In this document: positions 51,716 to 60,758 of the stretch, in pieces
Layout of the letters: the number at the start of each line of letters is the position of its first letter
Position numbering within the stretch: position 1 is the first letter of the stretch
Source of the DNA: Salinicoccus sesuvii
GTDB lineage: Bacteria; Bacillota; Bacilli; Staphylococcales; Salinicoccaceae
DNA length: 64,000 bases
Assembly (NCBI RefSeq): GCF_042648145.1
Contig: NZ_JBHRWV010000009.1
Span: forward strand, 1-64,000
Direction of reading: 5' to 3'
The notes under the pieces: generated by a model
Databases searched by the model: none
The model's input: only the letters and a program-made list of their open reading frames with translations
Told to the model about the DNA's origin: nothing
Translations under genes and position numbers: made by a program

Positions 51716-52501
51716 ATGCATACTCACATGAGCCATACCGATTTTGCACCACTTGAAGTTGCAACCGCCATTATAGCGATCATTGCAGTCTGCTTATATC
51801 CCCTTGGAATTTTCTTCTCCAATAAAAAACATTCAACATGGAAAAATTCCCGTTACTTATGGTGGTTACTTGGCATCTTTTTCGCCGCGTCAGCTCTGAG
51901 TGGACCTCTAGCAGAGCGCGCTCACCACAATTTTAATGCGCACATGATGGGACATCTTCTGCTCGGCATGCTTGCACCGCTACTTATCGTCCTTAGCCGA
52001 CCCATGACGTTGCTTATGCGGACTCTTCCTGTTAAGACGGCAAAACGTGTCAGCCACCTACTTAACAGCCGATACGTCAAATTAATCACCAATCCGATGG
52101 TTGCAGCGACCCTGAATATCGGTGGCTTATACCTACTTTACACGACTAGTCTTTTTACAATAATGCATACATCGCTTTGGCTCTACGCCATTGTACATCT
52201 GCATGTATTTCTAGCGGGCTACCTATTTACAATTTCCATACTGTATATCGATATAACGACCCATCGTTACAGCTTTGTACACCGGTCGGTTGTACTTGTG
52301 TTGTCCCTCGGACTCCATAAAGTGCTATCGAAGTTAATTTATGCTTACCCTCCGCGAGGCATTCAAAAGACAGAAGCAGAGACTGGTGCAATGCTGATGT
52401 ATTATGGTGGCGACATCATTGATCTCGCGATTATCATTATACTTTGCTTCCAGTGGTATAGAGCCACTGCCGTAAAAACACAAAACGCGAGTTCCGCTTA
52501 A
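51716..52501 (+). CDS. CtaG/Caa3-type cytochrome c oxidase assembly family protein
   Basis: A 261-residue, seven-helix membrane protein of the caa3_CtaG family: MMGHLLLGMLAPLLIVLSRPMTLLMRT, GLYLLYTTSLF and HVFLAGYLFTISI with conserved His residues. Bacillus CtaG is needed for active caa3 oxidase, likely for CuA site building. No oxidase genes are in the window. GGGGTGACGTA precedes the ATG. Paired with the DUF2243 gene. Confidence 0.87.
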   Translation: MHTHMSHTDFAPLEVATAIIAIIAVCLYPLGIFFSNKKHSTWKNSRYLWWLLGIFFAASALSGPLAERAHHNFNAHMMGHLLLGMLAPLLIVLSRPMTLLMRTLPVKTAKRVSHLLNSRYVKLITNPMVAATLNIGGLYLLYTTSLFTIMHTSLWLYAIVHLHVFLAGYLFTISILYIDITTHRYSFVHRSVVLVLSLGLHKVLSKLIYAYPPRGIQKTEAETGAMLMYYGGDIIDLAIIIILCFQWYRATAVKTQNASSA

Positions 52502-52518
52502 GACGGACCTCGCGTTTG
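52483..52518. terminator. bidirectional terminator
   Basis: CAAACGCGAG-like and CTCGCGTTTG arms (52483-52518, stem of about 14 bp with one mismatch, overlapping the CtaG stop codon) separate the convergent CtaG-family and SDR genes. Confidence 0.82.
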
Positions 52519-52529
52519 TGATTATTATT

Positions 52530-53957
52530 TTAAGATGCATTGGGGTTCGATACATACTTGGCATATCTCGAATCAAGCATGTTTGCGAGTAGACGTGTTT
52601 CAAAACCGAAAGCCTTCATGACAATCAAATGAATCTTGGCCTGTGTCAACGTATATACAAACCATGGCAAAGTCGGCTCATACTCGTGGATTGCAATAAG
52701 TACCTCATCTGTATCCAGAATTCTTCGGAACTCAAGGCGTGCCCGCCCTTTTTCTCTTTCATGAGAAAACTTACCCCCCTTTATATAATAGAGGATTCGG
52801 TTTTCGTAAGAACGCGCCTCAGACCTGTCCAAAATAAGAATTGGTGTTTTAAAGAACGGCAAGGCAATCGATGTCACATCTTCTTCTACTTTCGTACTAA
52901 TGAATCTCCCCCCCATCCGCGACAACCAGTTAACATAATAGTCGGCAGTGTCATCGATAGACCACTGCTTTGGTATACGTATGCGTTGGACCGATTTGAC
53001 ATCATTTCTTTCCACATCTTTCTTTTGCACAATCTCGATACCGGAACTGGAACTAGCATCCATCTCATCATCTAATGCGATGCGTACACTTTCCTTAAAG
53101 GTAGTCGGGGCATCGGAAATACCCTCCTCGTAATTCTCTTTTCTCATTACCATACTGTGCGTTAGACTCTCAAGAAGTGGATAGACCATCTCTTTTGGTT
53201 TCTGGGCAATCAGACGCACCCAGAGCTTCGATAGGAAAATCGGAATGATCGGCACATCTACCATTGGCAGCTTCTTATCCATAACTTCTGCTGTTTCAAC
53301 GAACAGCTCCTTATACGTCTTCTCTTCTGGTCCACCGATGTCAATCGACTCGTTATCCTTCGGTTCTCTTTTGACAACTTTCGTTAACCCCGTGATGACA
53401 TCCTTTAGTGCAACGGGATGCGTACGGTTGTATGCCCATGAAGGCAACAGCATACCAGGCAAGCGTTTGACAAGGTTATGCAGGATTGGGAACGATGACC
53501 CTTTCGGACCAACTATTAGGCCCGCACGCAATGTTGTTACAGGTATGCCGTAGCACCCTAGGATTCTTTCACACTCGAGGCGGCTCCTCAGATGTGCAGA
53601 GAGTTTGTCGTCTTCAGGAATAATGCCGCTCAAATAAATGATACGCTTAACGCCCTTTTGCTTCGCAGCCCATGCGAAGTTATCGGCAAGTATGGCATCC
53701 ATGTCTTCGAACTTTGCCTGTGACAATTTTGACGATGGCTGCATGGAGTGGACGAGATAGATGGCAATATCGATGTCCCCCATAACATTCTCGATGTCTA
53801 TCTGGGAATAGAGATCGGCTTCCTTCCATGTTACGTTCTTTTCATCTTTTTTATTTTCGGTATTTCTTGATATTGCTACAATCTCATAATCTTCTTTAAG
53901 ACTTTCAAGCAAATTTCCACCGATGTATCCGGAGGCACCAGTCAGTAGTATTTTCAT
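52530..53957 (-). CDS. NAD(P)-binding SDR protein with DUF2867 C-terminus
   Basis: A 475-residue two-part protein. An atypical extended SDR (NmrA/YbjT-like) domain with TGASGYIGGNLLESL at residues 6-20 covers about 1-290; a C-terminal DUF2867-like domain follows (about 320-475), with IPKQWSIDDTADYYVNWL and WFVYTLTQAKIHLI. The function is unknown; proteins of this plan are often annotated as NAD-dependent epimerases. GAGAGGTTC precedes the ATG. Confidence 0.86.
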   Translation of the reverse strand: MKILLTGASGYIGGNLLESLKEDYEIVAISRNTENKKDEKNVTWKEADLYSQIDIENVMGDIDIAIYLVHSMQPSSKLSQAKFEDMDAILADNFAWAAKQKGVKRIIYLSGIIPEDDKLSAHLRSRLECERILGCYGIPVTTLRAGLIVGPKGSSFPILHNLVKRLPGMLLPSWAYNRTHPVALKDVITGLTKVVKREPKDNESIDIGGPEEKTYKELFVETAEVMDKKLPMVDVPIIPIFLSKLWVRLIAQKPKEMVYPLLESLTHSMVMRKENYEEGISDAPTTFKESVRIALDDEMDASSSSGIEIVQKKDVERNDVKSVQRIRIPKQWSIDDTADYYVNWLSRMGGRFISTKVEEDVTSIALPFFKTPILILDRSEARSYENRILYYIKGGKFSHEREKGRARLEFRRILDTDEVLIAIHEYEPTLPWFVYTLTQAKIHLIVMKAFGFETRLLANMLDSRYAKYVSNPNAS

Positions 53958-54084
53958 TTATTGAACCTCTCTTCATTTATGATATTTCTCTATACCCCAC
54001 ACTAAGGATTATAGTCGACTCAGGTTGTATCCTTCCTAAAAGTTTGCTACAAAAATTTTCGCACGTTACAAAGACGTTACGAAT

Positions 54085-54136
54085 TTGACATTTCTCGAAC
54101 ATACAGTGATAATACATATCAGGTAAAGCGTTTTCA
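54085..54136 (+). promoter_or_regulatory. oppA promoter with cre-like site
   Basis: TTGACA (54085-54090) is 17 bases from GATAAT (54108-54113). Immediately downstream is GTAAAGCGTTTTCA (54123-54136), a near match to the CcpA cre box (two mismatches). A leader of about 145 bases follows. The rest of the 308-base gap (53958-54084) shows no gene. Confidence 0.6.
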
Positions 54137-54208
54137 AAAGAGATTATATCTGTGAGACATGTTATAGAAGTAATTGGTCAATACTTTTCATATTACACAT
54201 TTATACTC

Positions 54209-54238
54209 TTGTAATGCCAATGTAATATGCAGTATAAT
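54209..54238 (+). promoter_or_regulatory. possible second oppA promoter
   Basis: TTGTAA (54209-54214) lies 18 bases from TATAAT (54233-54238), only 28 bases before the oppA ATG, leaving just enough room for its AAAGGAGTGA site. Confidence 0.4.
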
Positions 54239-54265
54239 ACGAATAGTAAAAAAGGAGTGAATTGT

Positions 54266-55909
54266 ATGAAAAATTTCAAAGCTTTACTGCTTTTCCTGAC
54301 TCTAACACTCGTTCTCGCAGCCTGTAATTTTGGCGGAGATAACGGTGATAGCAGCGAAGAGAGTACATCAAGTGAGGGAGAATCTGGTGGCGATAAATCC
54401 ATCAATCTTTCAATCGCTTCAGATCCACCATCTTTCCACCCAGCACTCGCTACTGATACAACATCGGGCGCAATCATGGCAAGTGTCTTTGAAGGATTGA
54501 CTCGCCTTGACCCTGAAGGTAATCCAGAGCCTGCGATGGCAGAAAATATCGACGTAAGTGAAGATGGCCTTACCTATACTTACACCCTAAGAGACGCACA
54601 ATGGTCCAACGGTGACCCTGTCACTGCACAAGACTTCGAATATGCTTGGAAATGGGCACTAGATCCTGAAAATACTGCAGACTACGCTTATCAGCTCTAC
54701 TACATAGAAGGAGCGGAAGCCTACAACTCAGGCGAAGGTTCCATGGATGATGTAGCTGTTACAGCAGTGGACGAGCAGACACTTGAAGTTAATCTCGTAA
54801 ACCCAACACCTTTCTTTGACGAGTTGACAGCATTCTACACTTACTATCCAGTTAACTCTGACCTAGCCGATGAAAATCCAGATTGGCACACAGATCCAAA
54901 TGGTGAAAACTACATTGGAAACGGTCCTTTCACGATGGAAAACTTCACAAGTGCAGATGAGATTGTTCTGGCAAAGAACGATAACTACTGGGATGCAGAA
55001 AACGTTGCTCTTGATAATATCAGCATCGACATCGTAGAGAGTGAAGCAACTGCACTCAACATGTTTGAAGCTGGCGAACTCGATTATCTAGGTTCACCAT
55101 TCAATTCCATCGATTTGAATGCGCTCGATCGTTTTAGAGAAGATGGCACACTCAATGTTAGAGACCAAGCAGGTACTTACATGTATGTGTTCAATGTTCA
55201 GGACGAAGTCATGGAAAATGAAAACATCCGTAAAGCATTGACACTCGCAATCGATCGTCAGGCACTTATCGATAACGTCACTAAAGGAGAACAAGTACCA
55301 GCAACTGGACTTGTCCCACAGACAATGGAAGGTTTTGAGGAGCCAGCTGGTTACTTCGAATCTAACGATATGGAAGAAGCACAAGCAGCACTCGATGCTG
55401 GACTGGAAGAACTTGGTATGAGCGATGCTTCAGAACTATCTATCGCACTCTCTTATAATACAAGTGAAGCACACGCAGCGATTGCACAGTTCATTCAACA
55501 AGGCTGGAGCGACAATCTTGGTATCAACGTCACACTTAACAATTCCGAATGGCAAGTTTATCTAGAAGAGCTCAATGGCCTCGAACACCAGGTTGGACGT
55601 TACGGTTGGCTAGGAGACTTCAATGATCCAATCAACTTCCTTGAAATCTTCAGAACTGAAGGTGGCAACAACAACACTGGATGGACAAATGAAGAATATA
55701 CACAATTACTCAGAGACGCATCACAAGAAACAGACGAAGCAGCACGTACAGAAATGCTACAAGATGCAGAACAGATTCTGATGGATGACTATCCGATTGC
55801 ACCAATCTACTTCTACACGAACCTATCTGTTCATGATGATTCAATAGAGAATATGGAGTCTGATCCACTAGGAAACGTTCAATTGAAATACGTAGACATA
55901 GCTGAATAA
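54266..55909 (+). CDS. oppA: oligopeptide ABC transporter substrate-binding lipoprotein OppA
   Basis: A 547-residue SBP_bac_5-family protein. The signal peptide ends at lipobox VLAACNFGG, giving a lipid-anchored Cys19-20, followed by a Ser/Glu/Gly-rich linker. Conserved opp features include PPSFHPALATDTTSG, WSNGDPVTAQDFEYAWKWALDP and YIGNGPFTMENF. It binds peptides outside the cell and passes them to OppBCDF. Start at 54266 behind AAAGGAGTGA. Very acidic surface (many Asp/Glu) fits a salt-tolerant host. Confidence 0.95.
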   Translation: MKNFKALLLFLTLTLVLAACNFGGDNGDSSEESTSSEGESGGDKSINLSIASDPPSFHPALATDTTSGAIMASVFEGLTRLDPEGNPEPAMAENIDVSEDGLTYTYTLRDAQWSNGDPVTAQDFEYAWKWALDPENTADYAYQLYYIEGAEAYNSGEGSMDDVAVTAVDEQTLEVNLVNPTPFFDELTAFYTYYPVNSDLADENPDWHTDPNGENYIGNGPFTMENFTSADEIVLAKNDNYWDAENVALDNISIDIVESEATALNMFEAGELDYLGSPFNSIDLNALDRFREDGTLNVRDQAGTYMYVFNVQDEVMENENIRKALTLAIDRQALIDNVTKGEQVPATGLVPQTMEGFEEPAGYFESNDMEEAQAALDAGLEELGMSDASELSIALSYNTSEAHAAIAQFIQQGWSDNLGINVTLNNSEWQVYLEELNGLEHQVGRYGWLGDFNDPINFLEIFRTEGGNNNTGWTNEEYTQLLRDASQETDEAARTEMLQDAEQILMDDYPIAPIYFYTNLSVHDDSIENMESDPLGNVQLKYVDIAE

Positions 55910-55982
55910 GAATATCAAGACTATACTGTCAGGTGAGTATTTTATATACTCACCTGTCATTTTTGGGAAAGGAGCGCTGAAG

Positions 55983-56921
55983 ATGATCAAGTATTTAGGT
56001 CAGCGCCTGATATACATCATCATTGCTTTATTTATAATTGTCACCGCAACATTTTTCCTGATGCGTCTGGCCCCAGGTAACCCCTTCGCCTCAGAACGGG
56101 CATTACCACCGGCTATCCAGGAGAGTCTTAATGCAAAGTATGGACTCGACAACCCTTGGTACGTACAATATGGGGAATATCTTTTAAACACAGTACAAGG
56201 CGATTTCGGAACATCTATGAAGTATAAATATCGTGAAACAAACGATATGATCGCAGAAGGTTTTCCGATTTCACTAACACTTGGACTTGAGGCAATGTTC
56301 ATAGCGGTCGGTTTGGGAGTACTTATCGGCACCATTTCTGCTTTGTTCCATAACAAATGGCCGGACTATGTCATGAGTTTGATTGCCGTCATTGGTATAT
56401 CGGTACCTTCCTTTGTCATGGCATCAGTACTTCAATATTATTTGGCACTGCAAGCTGGACTATTTCCTATCGCAGGATGGAGTGGCTTTATCTACAGCAT
56501 ACTGCCAGCAGTAGCACTCGCTTCCACTCCAATGGCGTTCATCGCTAAACTCACGCGTTCAAGTATGCTTGAAGAGACAAATAGTGAGTATGTAAAAATG
56601 GCTAAAGCGAAAGGTATATCAAGATGGGTCGTTGTTTTTAAGCATGCCCTGAGAAATGCTCTGTTACCTGTTGTCACTTATTTAGCACCACTTACAGCTG
56701 GTATCATTACAGGTAGTTTTGTAATTGAAGAGATATTTGCCATCCCAGGAATAGGTAAATACTTTGTAACCAGCATCACTAACCGTGACTACACTGTAAT
56801 CATGGGTACGACAGTGTTCTACTCAATTATCTTGTTGTTTGCAGTGTTGCTTGTTGACATTCTTTACAGTTTCATTGACCCACGCATCCAGTTGAGAGGA
56901 GGAAAATCACGTGGCAAATAA
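55983..56921 (+). CDS. oppB: oligopeptide ABC transporter permease OppB
   Basis: A 312-residue permease with six helices. The N-terminal FLMRLAPGNPF and the EAA loop RSSMLEETNSEYVKMAKAKGISRWVVVFKH-type region (about 195-225) are typical of OppB/DppB. AAAGGAGCG precedes the ATG. Overlaps oppC by 11 bases. Confidence 0.95.
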   Translation: MIKYLGQRLIYIIIALFIIVTATFFLMRLAPGNPFASERALPPAIQESLNAKYGLDNPWYVQYGEYLLNTVQGDFGTSMKYKYRETNDMIAEGFPISLTLGLEAMFIAVGLGVLIGTISALFHNKWPDYVMSLIAVIGISVPSFVMASVLQYYLALQAGLFPIAGWSGFIYSILPAVALASTPMAFIAKLTRSSMLEETNSEYVKMAKAKGISRWVVVFKHALRNALLPVVTYLAPLTAGIITGSFVIEEIFAIPGIGKYFVTSITNRDYTVIMGTTVFYSIILLFAVLLVDILYSFIDPRIQLRGGKSRGK

Positions 56922-57840
56922 AGATATTCCAAAACTCAATTCTTCGGATTTTGAAGTCGTCGGATCCAAAACGGAAGAATCAGAACTACTTGCCAAGAAG
57001 TCGATTTCCTTCTGGGGAGAAGTTTTTAGGAGATTCCTTAGAAATAAGCTCGCGCTCGTTGGATTCATTACACTTTTCATTATCATCCTCGGTGCAATAT
57101 TCGGTCCGATAATTTCAGAGTTTACTTACCGCCAGCAAAATGGCGACTATAACACGTCTCCGAATGGAACCTATTGGTTTGGAACAGACGATCTCGGCCG
57201 TGATATCTTCACGCGTGTTTGGGTCGGCGCAAGAATATCGATCTTCATTGGTATTGCTGCTGCAGTCATCGACCTTATCATCGGTGTGGCTTGGGGCTCC
57301 ATCGCAGGACTCAAAGGTGGCCGTACAGACGAAATCATGATGCGTATTGCGGATATTCTTACTGCAATTCCGTACCTACTTGTCGTAATCATTCTTCTTG
57401 TTGTTATGCAACCAGGCTTGATTCCTATGATCATCGCCTTGTCCCTAACGGGTTGGGTAAATATGGCACGTATTACAAGATCTGAAATACTGAAACTCAA
57501 AAATCAAGAGTACGTACTTGCAGCAAGAACGCTTGGTGCAAAAAACATGCATTTGATCAGAAAGCATCTGCTTCCGAATGCACTCGGTGCCATTCTCGTT
57601 ACAATGACACTCACAATACCGAATGCAATCTTCACAGAAGCATTCCTAAGCTATCTGGGGCTCGGTGTGCCTGCACCACTGGCAAGCTGGGGTACCATGG
57701 CCAACGACGGTTATCCTGCATTGACGAACGCACCTTGGAGACTATTCTTCCCGGCGCTGCTTATCAGTTTGACAATCTTTGCATTCAATGCCATTGGTGA
57801 TGGACTAAGAGACGCTCTGGATCCTAAGTTAAGGAAGTGA
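56911..57840 (+). CDS. oppC: oligopeptide ABC transporter permease OppC
   Basis: A 309-residue six-helix permease with an N-terminal cytoplasmic stretch of about 40 residues, the FGTDDLGRDIFTRVWVGARIS segment and the EAA loop with VLAARTLGAKNMHLIRKH. The gene begins at GTG behind GAGAGGAGGAAAATC. It pairs with OppB in the membrane. Confidence 0.95.
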   Translation: MANKDIPKLNSSDFEVVGSKTEESELLAKKSISFWGEVFRRFLRNKLALVGFITLFIIILGAIFGPIISEFTYRQQNGDYNTSPNGTYWFGTDDLGRDIFTRVWVGARISIFIGIAAAVIDLIIGVAWGSIAGLKGGRTDEIMMRIADILTAIPYLLVVIILLVVMQPGLIPMIIALSLTGWVNMARITRSEILKLKNQEYVLAARTLGAKNMHLIRKHLLPNALGAILVTMTLTIPNAIFTEAFLSYLGLGVPAPLASWGTMANDGYPALTNAPWRLFFPALLISLTIFAFNAIGDGLRDALDPKLRK

Positions 57841-57845
57841 TATAG

Positions 57846-58889
57846 ATGAAAGAACCAGTTCTTCAAATAAAAGATCTAAAAATTGATTTCTCCACCTATG
57901 CAGGAACTGTAAATGCAGTTCGCGGAGTAAGCTATGATGTTTATAAAGGTGAAACACTCGCCATCGTAGGTGAGTCCGGATCCGGTAAAAGTGTAACGAA
58001 CCAGGCGATTATGAAATTACTCCCTCAACCTCCTGCCATCTATTCTCATGGAGAAATTTTGTTTGATGGCAAAAACCTGCTTGATCAATCTGAAAAGCAG
58101 ATGGAGAAAATCCGAGGAAATGATATCAGCATGATCTTCCAAGATCCGATGACATCGTTGAACCCGACGATGAAGGTCGGCAAACAGATTACAGAAGTAA
58201 TTCTGAAGCACCAGAAAGTATCTAAAAGCGATGCTAGAAAACGTGCGCTCGAATTAATGCAGATGGTTGGTATACCATTACCCGAACAACGTCTCAACCA
58301 ATATCCACACGAGTTCTCTGGTGGTATGCGCCAGCGTGTGGTCATCGCCATCGCCTTGGCAGCAAATCCGAAGCTGTTGATTGCAGATGAACCAACTACG
58401 GCGCTGGATGTAACCATACAAGCTCAAATACTCGACGTGATGAAGGAGATTCAGCAGAACTCCCAGACTTCTATCATCTTCATCACACACGATCTCGGTG
58501 TTGTAGCGAATGTAGCAGATCGTGTCGCCGTCATGTATGCCGGGGAAATTGTTGAAATCGGCACAGTAGACGACATCTTCTACAATCCTCAGCATCCTTA
58601 CACATGGGGACTGCTCGGTTCTATGCCTGATTTAAACGAAGAAAAAGATCAAAAATTGCGTACAATCGAAGGGTCACCTCCAGATTTGACGAATCCACCA
58701 AAAGGGGATGCGTTTGCACCAAGAAATCCCTACGCGATGAAAATCGATTACGAGCAGAACCCACCGATGTTCCAAGTAAGTGAAACACACTTCGCGAAAA
58801 CTTGGAGATTACATCCCGATGCACCTAAAACTGAAATACCTGACGTAATCAAAAATCGATATATGCAATACTCAGGAGGTGGCAAATAG
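57846..58889 (+). CDS. oppD: oligopeptide ABC transporter ATP-binding protein OppD
   Basis: A 347-residue ABC ATPase: Walker A GESGSGKS near residue 40, signature EFSGGMRQR, Walker B LIADEPTTALD, and the C-terminal oligopeptide/dipeptide transporter extension with probable iron-sulfur site region (YCN-type ending lacking here). Stop overlaps the oppF GTG by one base. Confidence 0.95.
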   Translation: MKEPVLQIKDLKIDFSTYAGTVNAVRGVSYDVYKGETLAIVGESGSGKSVTNQAIMKLLPQPPAIYSHGEILFDGKNLLDQSEKQMEKIRGNDISMIFQDPMTSLNPTMKVGKQITEVILKHQKVSKSDARKRALELMQMVGIPLPEQRLNQYPHEFSGGMRQRVVIAIALAANPKLLIADEPTTALDVTIQAQILDVMKEIQQNSQTSIIFITHDLGVVANVADRVAVMYAGEIVEIGTVDDIFYNPQHPYTWGLLGSMPDLNEEKDQKLRTIEGSPPDLTNPPKGDAFAPRNPYAMKIDYEQNPPMFQVSETHFAKTWRLHPDAPKTEIPDVIKNRYMQYSGGGK

Positions 58890-59806
58890 TGACTGAAGCT
58901 ATCCTGGAAGTAAAGAATCTTGAGAAGCATTTTGGCTCAAAAAGAAACCCACTGAAGGCTGTTAATAACATTTCATTCCATGTAATGCCAGGCGAAACGC
59001 TTGGGTTAGTAGGTGAATCTGGTTGTGGTAAATCCACAACTGGACGTACGATTATTAACTTGTACGAAAAGACTGGTGGAGAAGTGATTTTTGATGGTAA
59101 GCCAACTGATAATCTTTCTAGTAAAGAACAGAAGATTTTCAATCAGAACATTCAAATGATCTTCCAAGATCCATATGCCTCTCTGAACCCAAGAATGACT
59201 GTTTTTGAGATTCTTGAAGAAGGCTATGATATTCATGGCCTCTACAAGAACAAACAAGAGAGACGTCAGAAGATCTATAATCTACTTGAATCTGTCGGTC
59301 TGAACCGTGAGCATGCCAACCGCTATCCACACGAGTTCTCAGGTGGTCAACGTCAGAGAATTGGAATTGCGCGTGCTCTAAGCTTTGATCCTAAAATGAT
59401 TATTGCTGATGAGCCGATCTCCGCACTGGACGTTTCGATTCAGGCGCAAGTCGTCAATATGATGAAGGAAATACAAGAAGAGCGCGGCCTTGCCTATCTC
59501 TTTATCGCTCACGATCTATCAATGGTCAAGTATATTTCCGACCGCATTGCTGTCATGTACATGGGACAGCTACTTGAGATTGGGGATGCATCCGATGTAT
59601 ATATGAATCCAATCCATCCCTACACCAAGTCATTGCTGTCTGCAGTGCCACAACCTGATCCTCGTACCGAAAAGAACCGTACAAGAATCTCCTACGACGC
59701 TACACAACACGATTATTCGGAAAACGAAGAAGTGATGCTACGAGACTTCGGTAACAACCATAAAGTCCTTTGTTCTCAGAAGGAATATGATAACTGGAGT
59801 CAGTAA
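58889..59806 (+). CDS. oppF: oligopeptide ABC transporter ATP-binding protein OppF
   Basis: A 305-residue ABC ATPase: GESGCGKSTTGR Walker A near residue 48, EFSGGQRQRIG signature and IIADEPISALD Walker B. Starts with GTG sharing its first base with the oppD stop (TAGTG). Last gene of oppABCDF; a 27-bp hairpin closes the operon. Confidence 0.95.
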   Translation: MTEAILEVKNLEKHFGSKRNPLKAVNNISFHVMPGETLGLVGESGCGKSTTGRTIINLYEKTGGEVIFDGKPTDNLSSKEQKIFNQNIQMIFQDPYASLNPRMTVFEILEEGYDIHGLYKNKQERRQKIYNLLESVGLNREHANRYPHEFSGGQRQRIGIARALSFDPKMIIADEPISALDVSIQAQVVNMMKEIQEERGLAYLFIAHDLSMVKYISDRIAVMYMGQLLEIGDASDVYMNPIHPYTKSLLSAVPQPDPRTEKNRTRISYDATQHDYSENEEVMLRDFGNNHKVLCSQKEYDNWSQ

Positions 59807-59808
59807 CA

Positions 59809-59864
59809 TTCAAATAGAAAAAGCCTGGACTGCAATTTTGCAGTCCAGGCTTTTTCTATTTGAA
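59809..59864. terminator. 56-base near-perfect palindromic terminator after opp
   Basis: Two perfect 27-base arms (59809-59835 and 59838-59864) flank a 2-base loop. The core is G/C-rich and the flanks are A/T-rich (AAATAGAAAAAG / CTTTTTCTATTT), so it works in both directions. Confidence 0.9.
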
Positions 59865-59931
59865 CAATATGGCCGTTCTATACATCGTCCCCTTTACACC
59901 TTGTTATTTCTTGTAGCACACTGATATGTGT

Positions 59932-60660
59932 CTATATAATCAGAAGGAGTACTGTATAGCCGAGCATTCCTGTGAAGAAAGCAGGAAAACTGCTCTCCCG
60001 CTCTTCTGGCAGTTCCTCCTTCATGACGTTCAATATTACTCCACCGGCAAGAAATGCAGTCAGTATTGAGATGACAAGTATATTTAATTCCGTGAACATA
60101 CCAATAAGCCAACCGACCGTAATGGCAATTGCGAGAAGCCAGCGGCCGTATCTGTCGTAGTCTTCTTTATGGGCAGACCTTAAGGCTTTGTCGTTTGTAA
60201 TAAAATGAATTCCCATCGCTACAAAGTAGAACAACATTCCCCATTCGGACTGGTACTCCCCTCTCAGAAGCAAGTAGCCGATGATAGCGTTGTACAACCC
60301 AAAAGAAGATATATGAAGCCAGAACACACTAGAGGAGGCTTTGTGTGTCCCTTTTAGATCTCCCTGCCGCTTCGAATTTTTGGCAAGCTGCTCGAGACCA
60401 TAGAAAACGACGAGACCAAGGAGCGCGATGATATAGATATGGCTTTCTAGAAATTCAAATCCTTCGATTGCGCCTTCAAATTCCTGTTGGTATTCACCTA
60501 GTTCGGGCAAAAGATGCATGAATACGTATGCTACTGATATTCCGCCTGCAATGGAGAGAAATTTGCTTCTCGGCGTCACTTTTAGAAACTTCATTTGTTT
60601 TGAAACCAGGTGAATGACGACAAATCCTACAACAAACACCAAGCTGAACCATGTCCCCAT
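59932..60660 (-). CDS. ZIP-like membrane protein
   Basis: A 242-residue protein with eight hydrophobic helices. Two motifs recall ZIP metal transporters: GGISVAYVFMHLLPEL in helix 2 and FLAGGVILNVMKEELPEERES near residues 205-225, besides His residues in LHISSFGLYN and MGIHFITND. True ZIP family membership and a metal substrate are guesses; the central HxxxE-type pairs are only partly kept. GGAGGCGAAAGG precedes the ATG. Confidence 0.65.
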   Translation of the reverse strand: MGTWFSLVFVVGFVVIHLVSKQMKFLKVTPRSKFLSIAGGISVAYVFMHLLPELGEYQQEFEGAIEGFEFLESHIYIIALLGLVVFYGLEQLAKNSKRQGDLKGTHKASSSVFWLHISSFGLYNAIIGYLLLRGEYQSEWGMLFYFVAMGIHFITNDKALRSAHKEDYDRYGRWLLAIAITVGWLIGMFTELNILVISILTAFLAGGVILNVMKEELPEERESSFPAFFTGMLGYTVLLLII

Positions 60661-60758
60661 TCCTTTCGCCTCCTACAAAGTTGATTAATACACAGTTATT
60701 CCCGTCGTTTTTTTGCGTAAACAAACTGATACTTAATACGCGAGTAACGCCTAGAACG

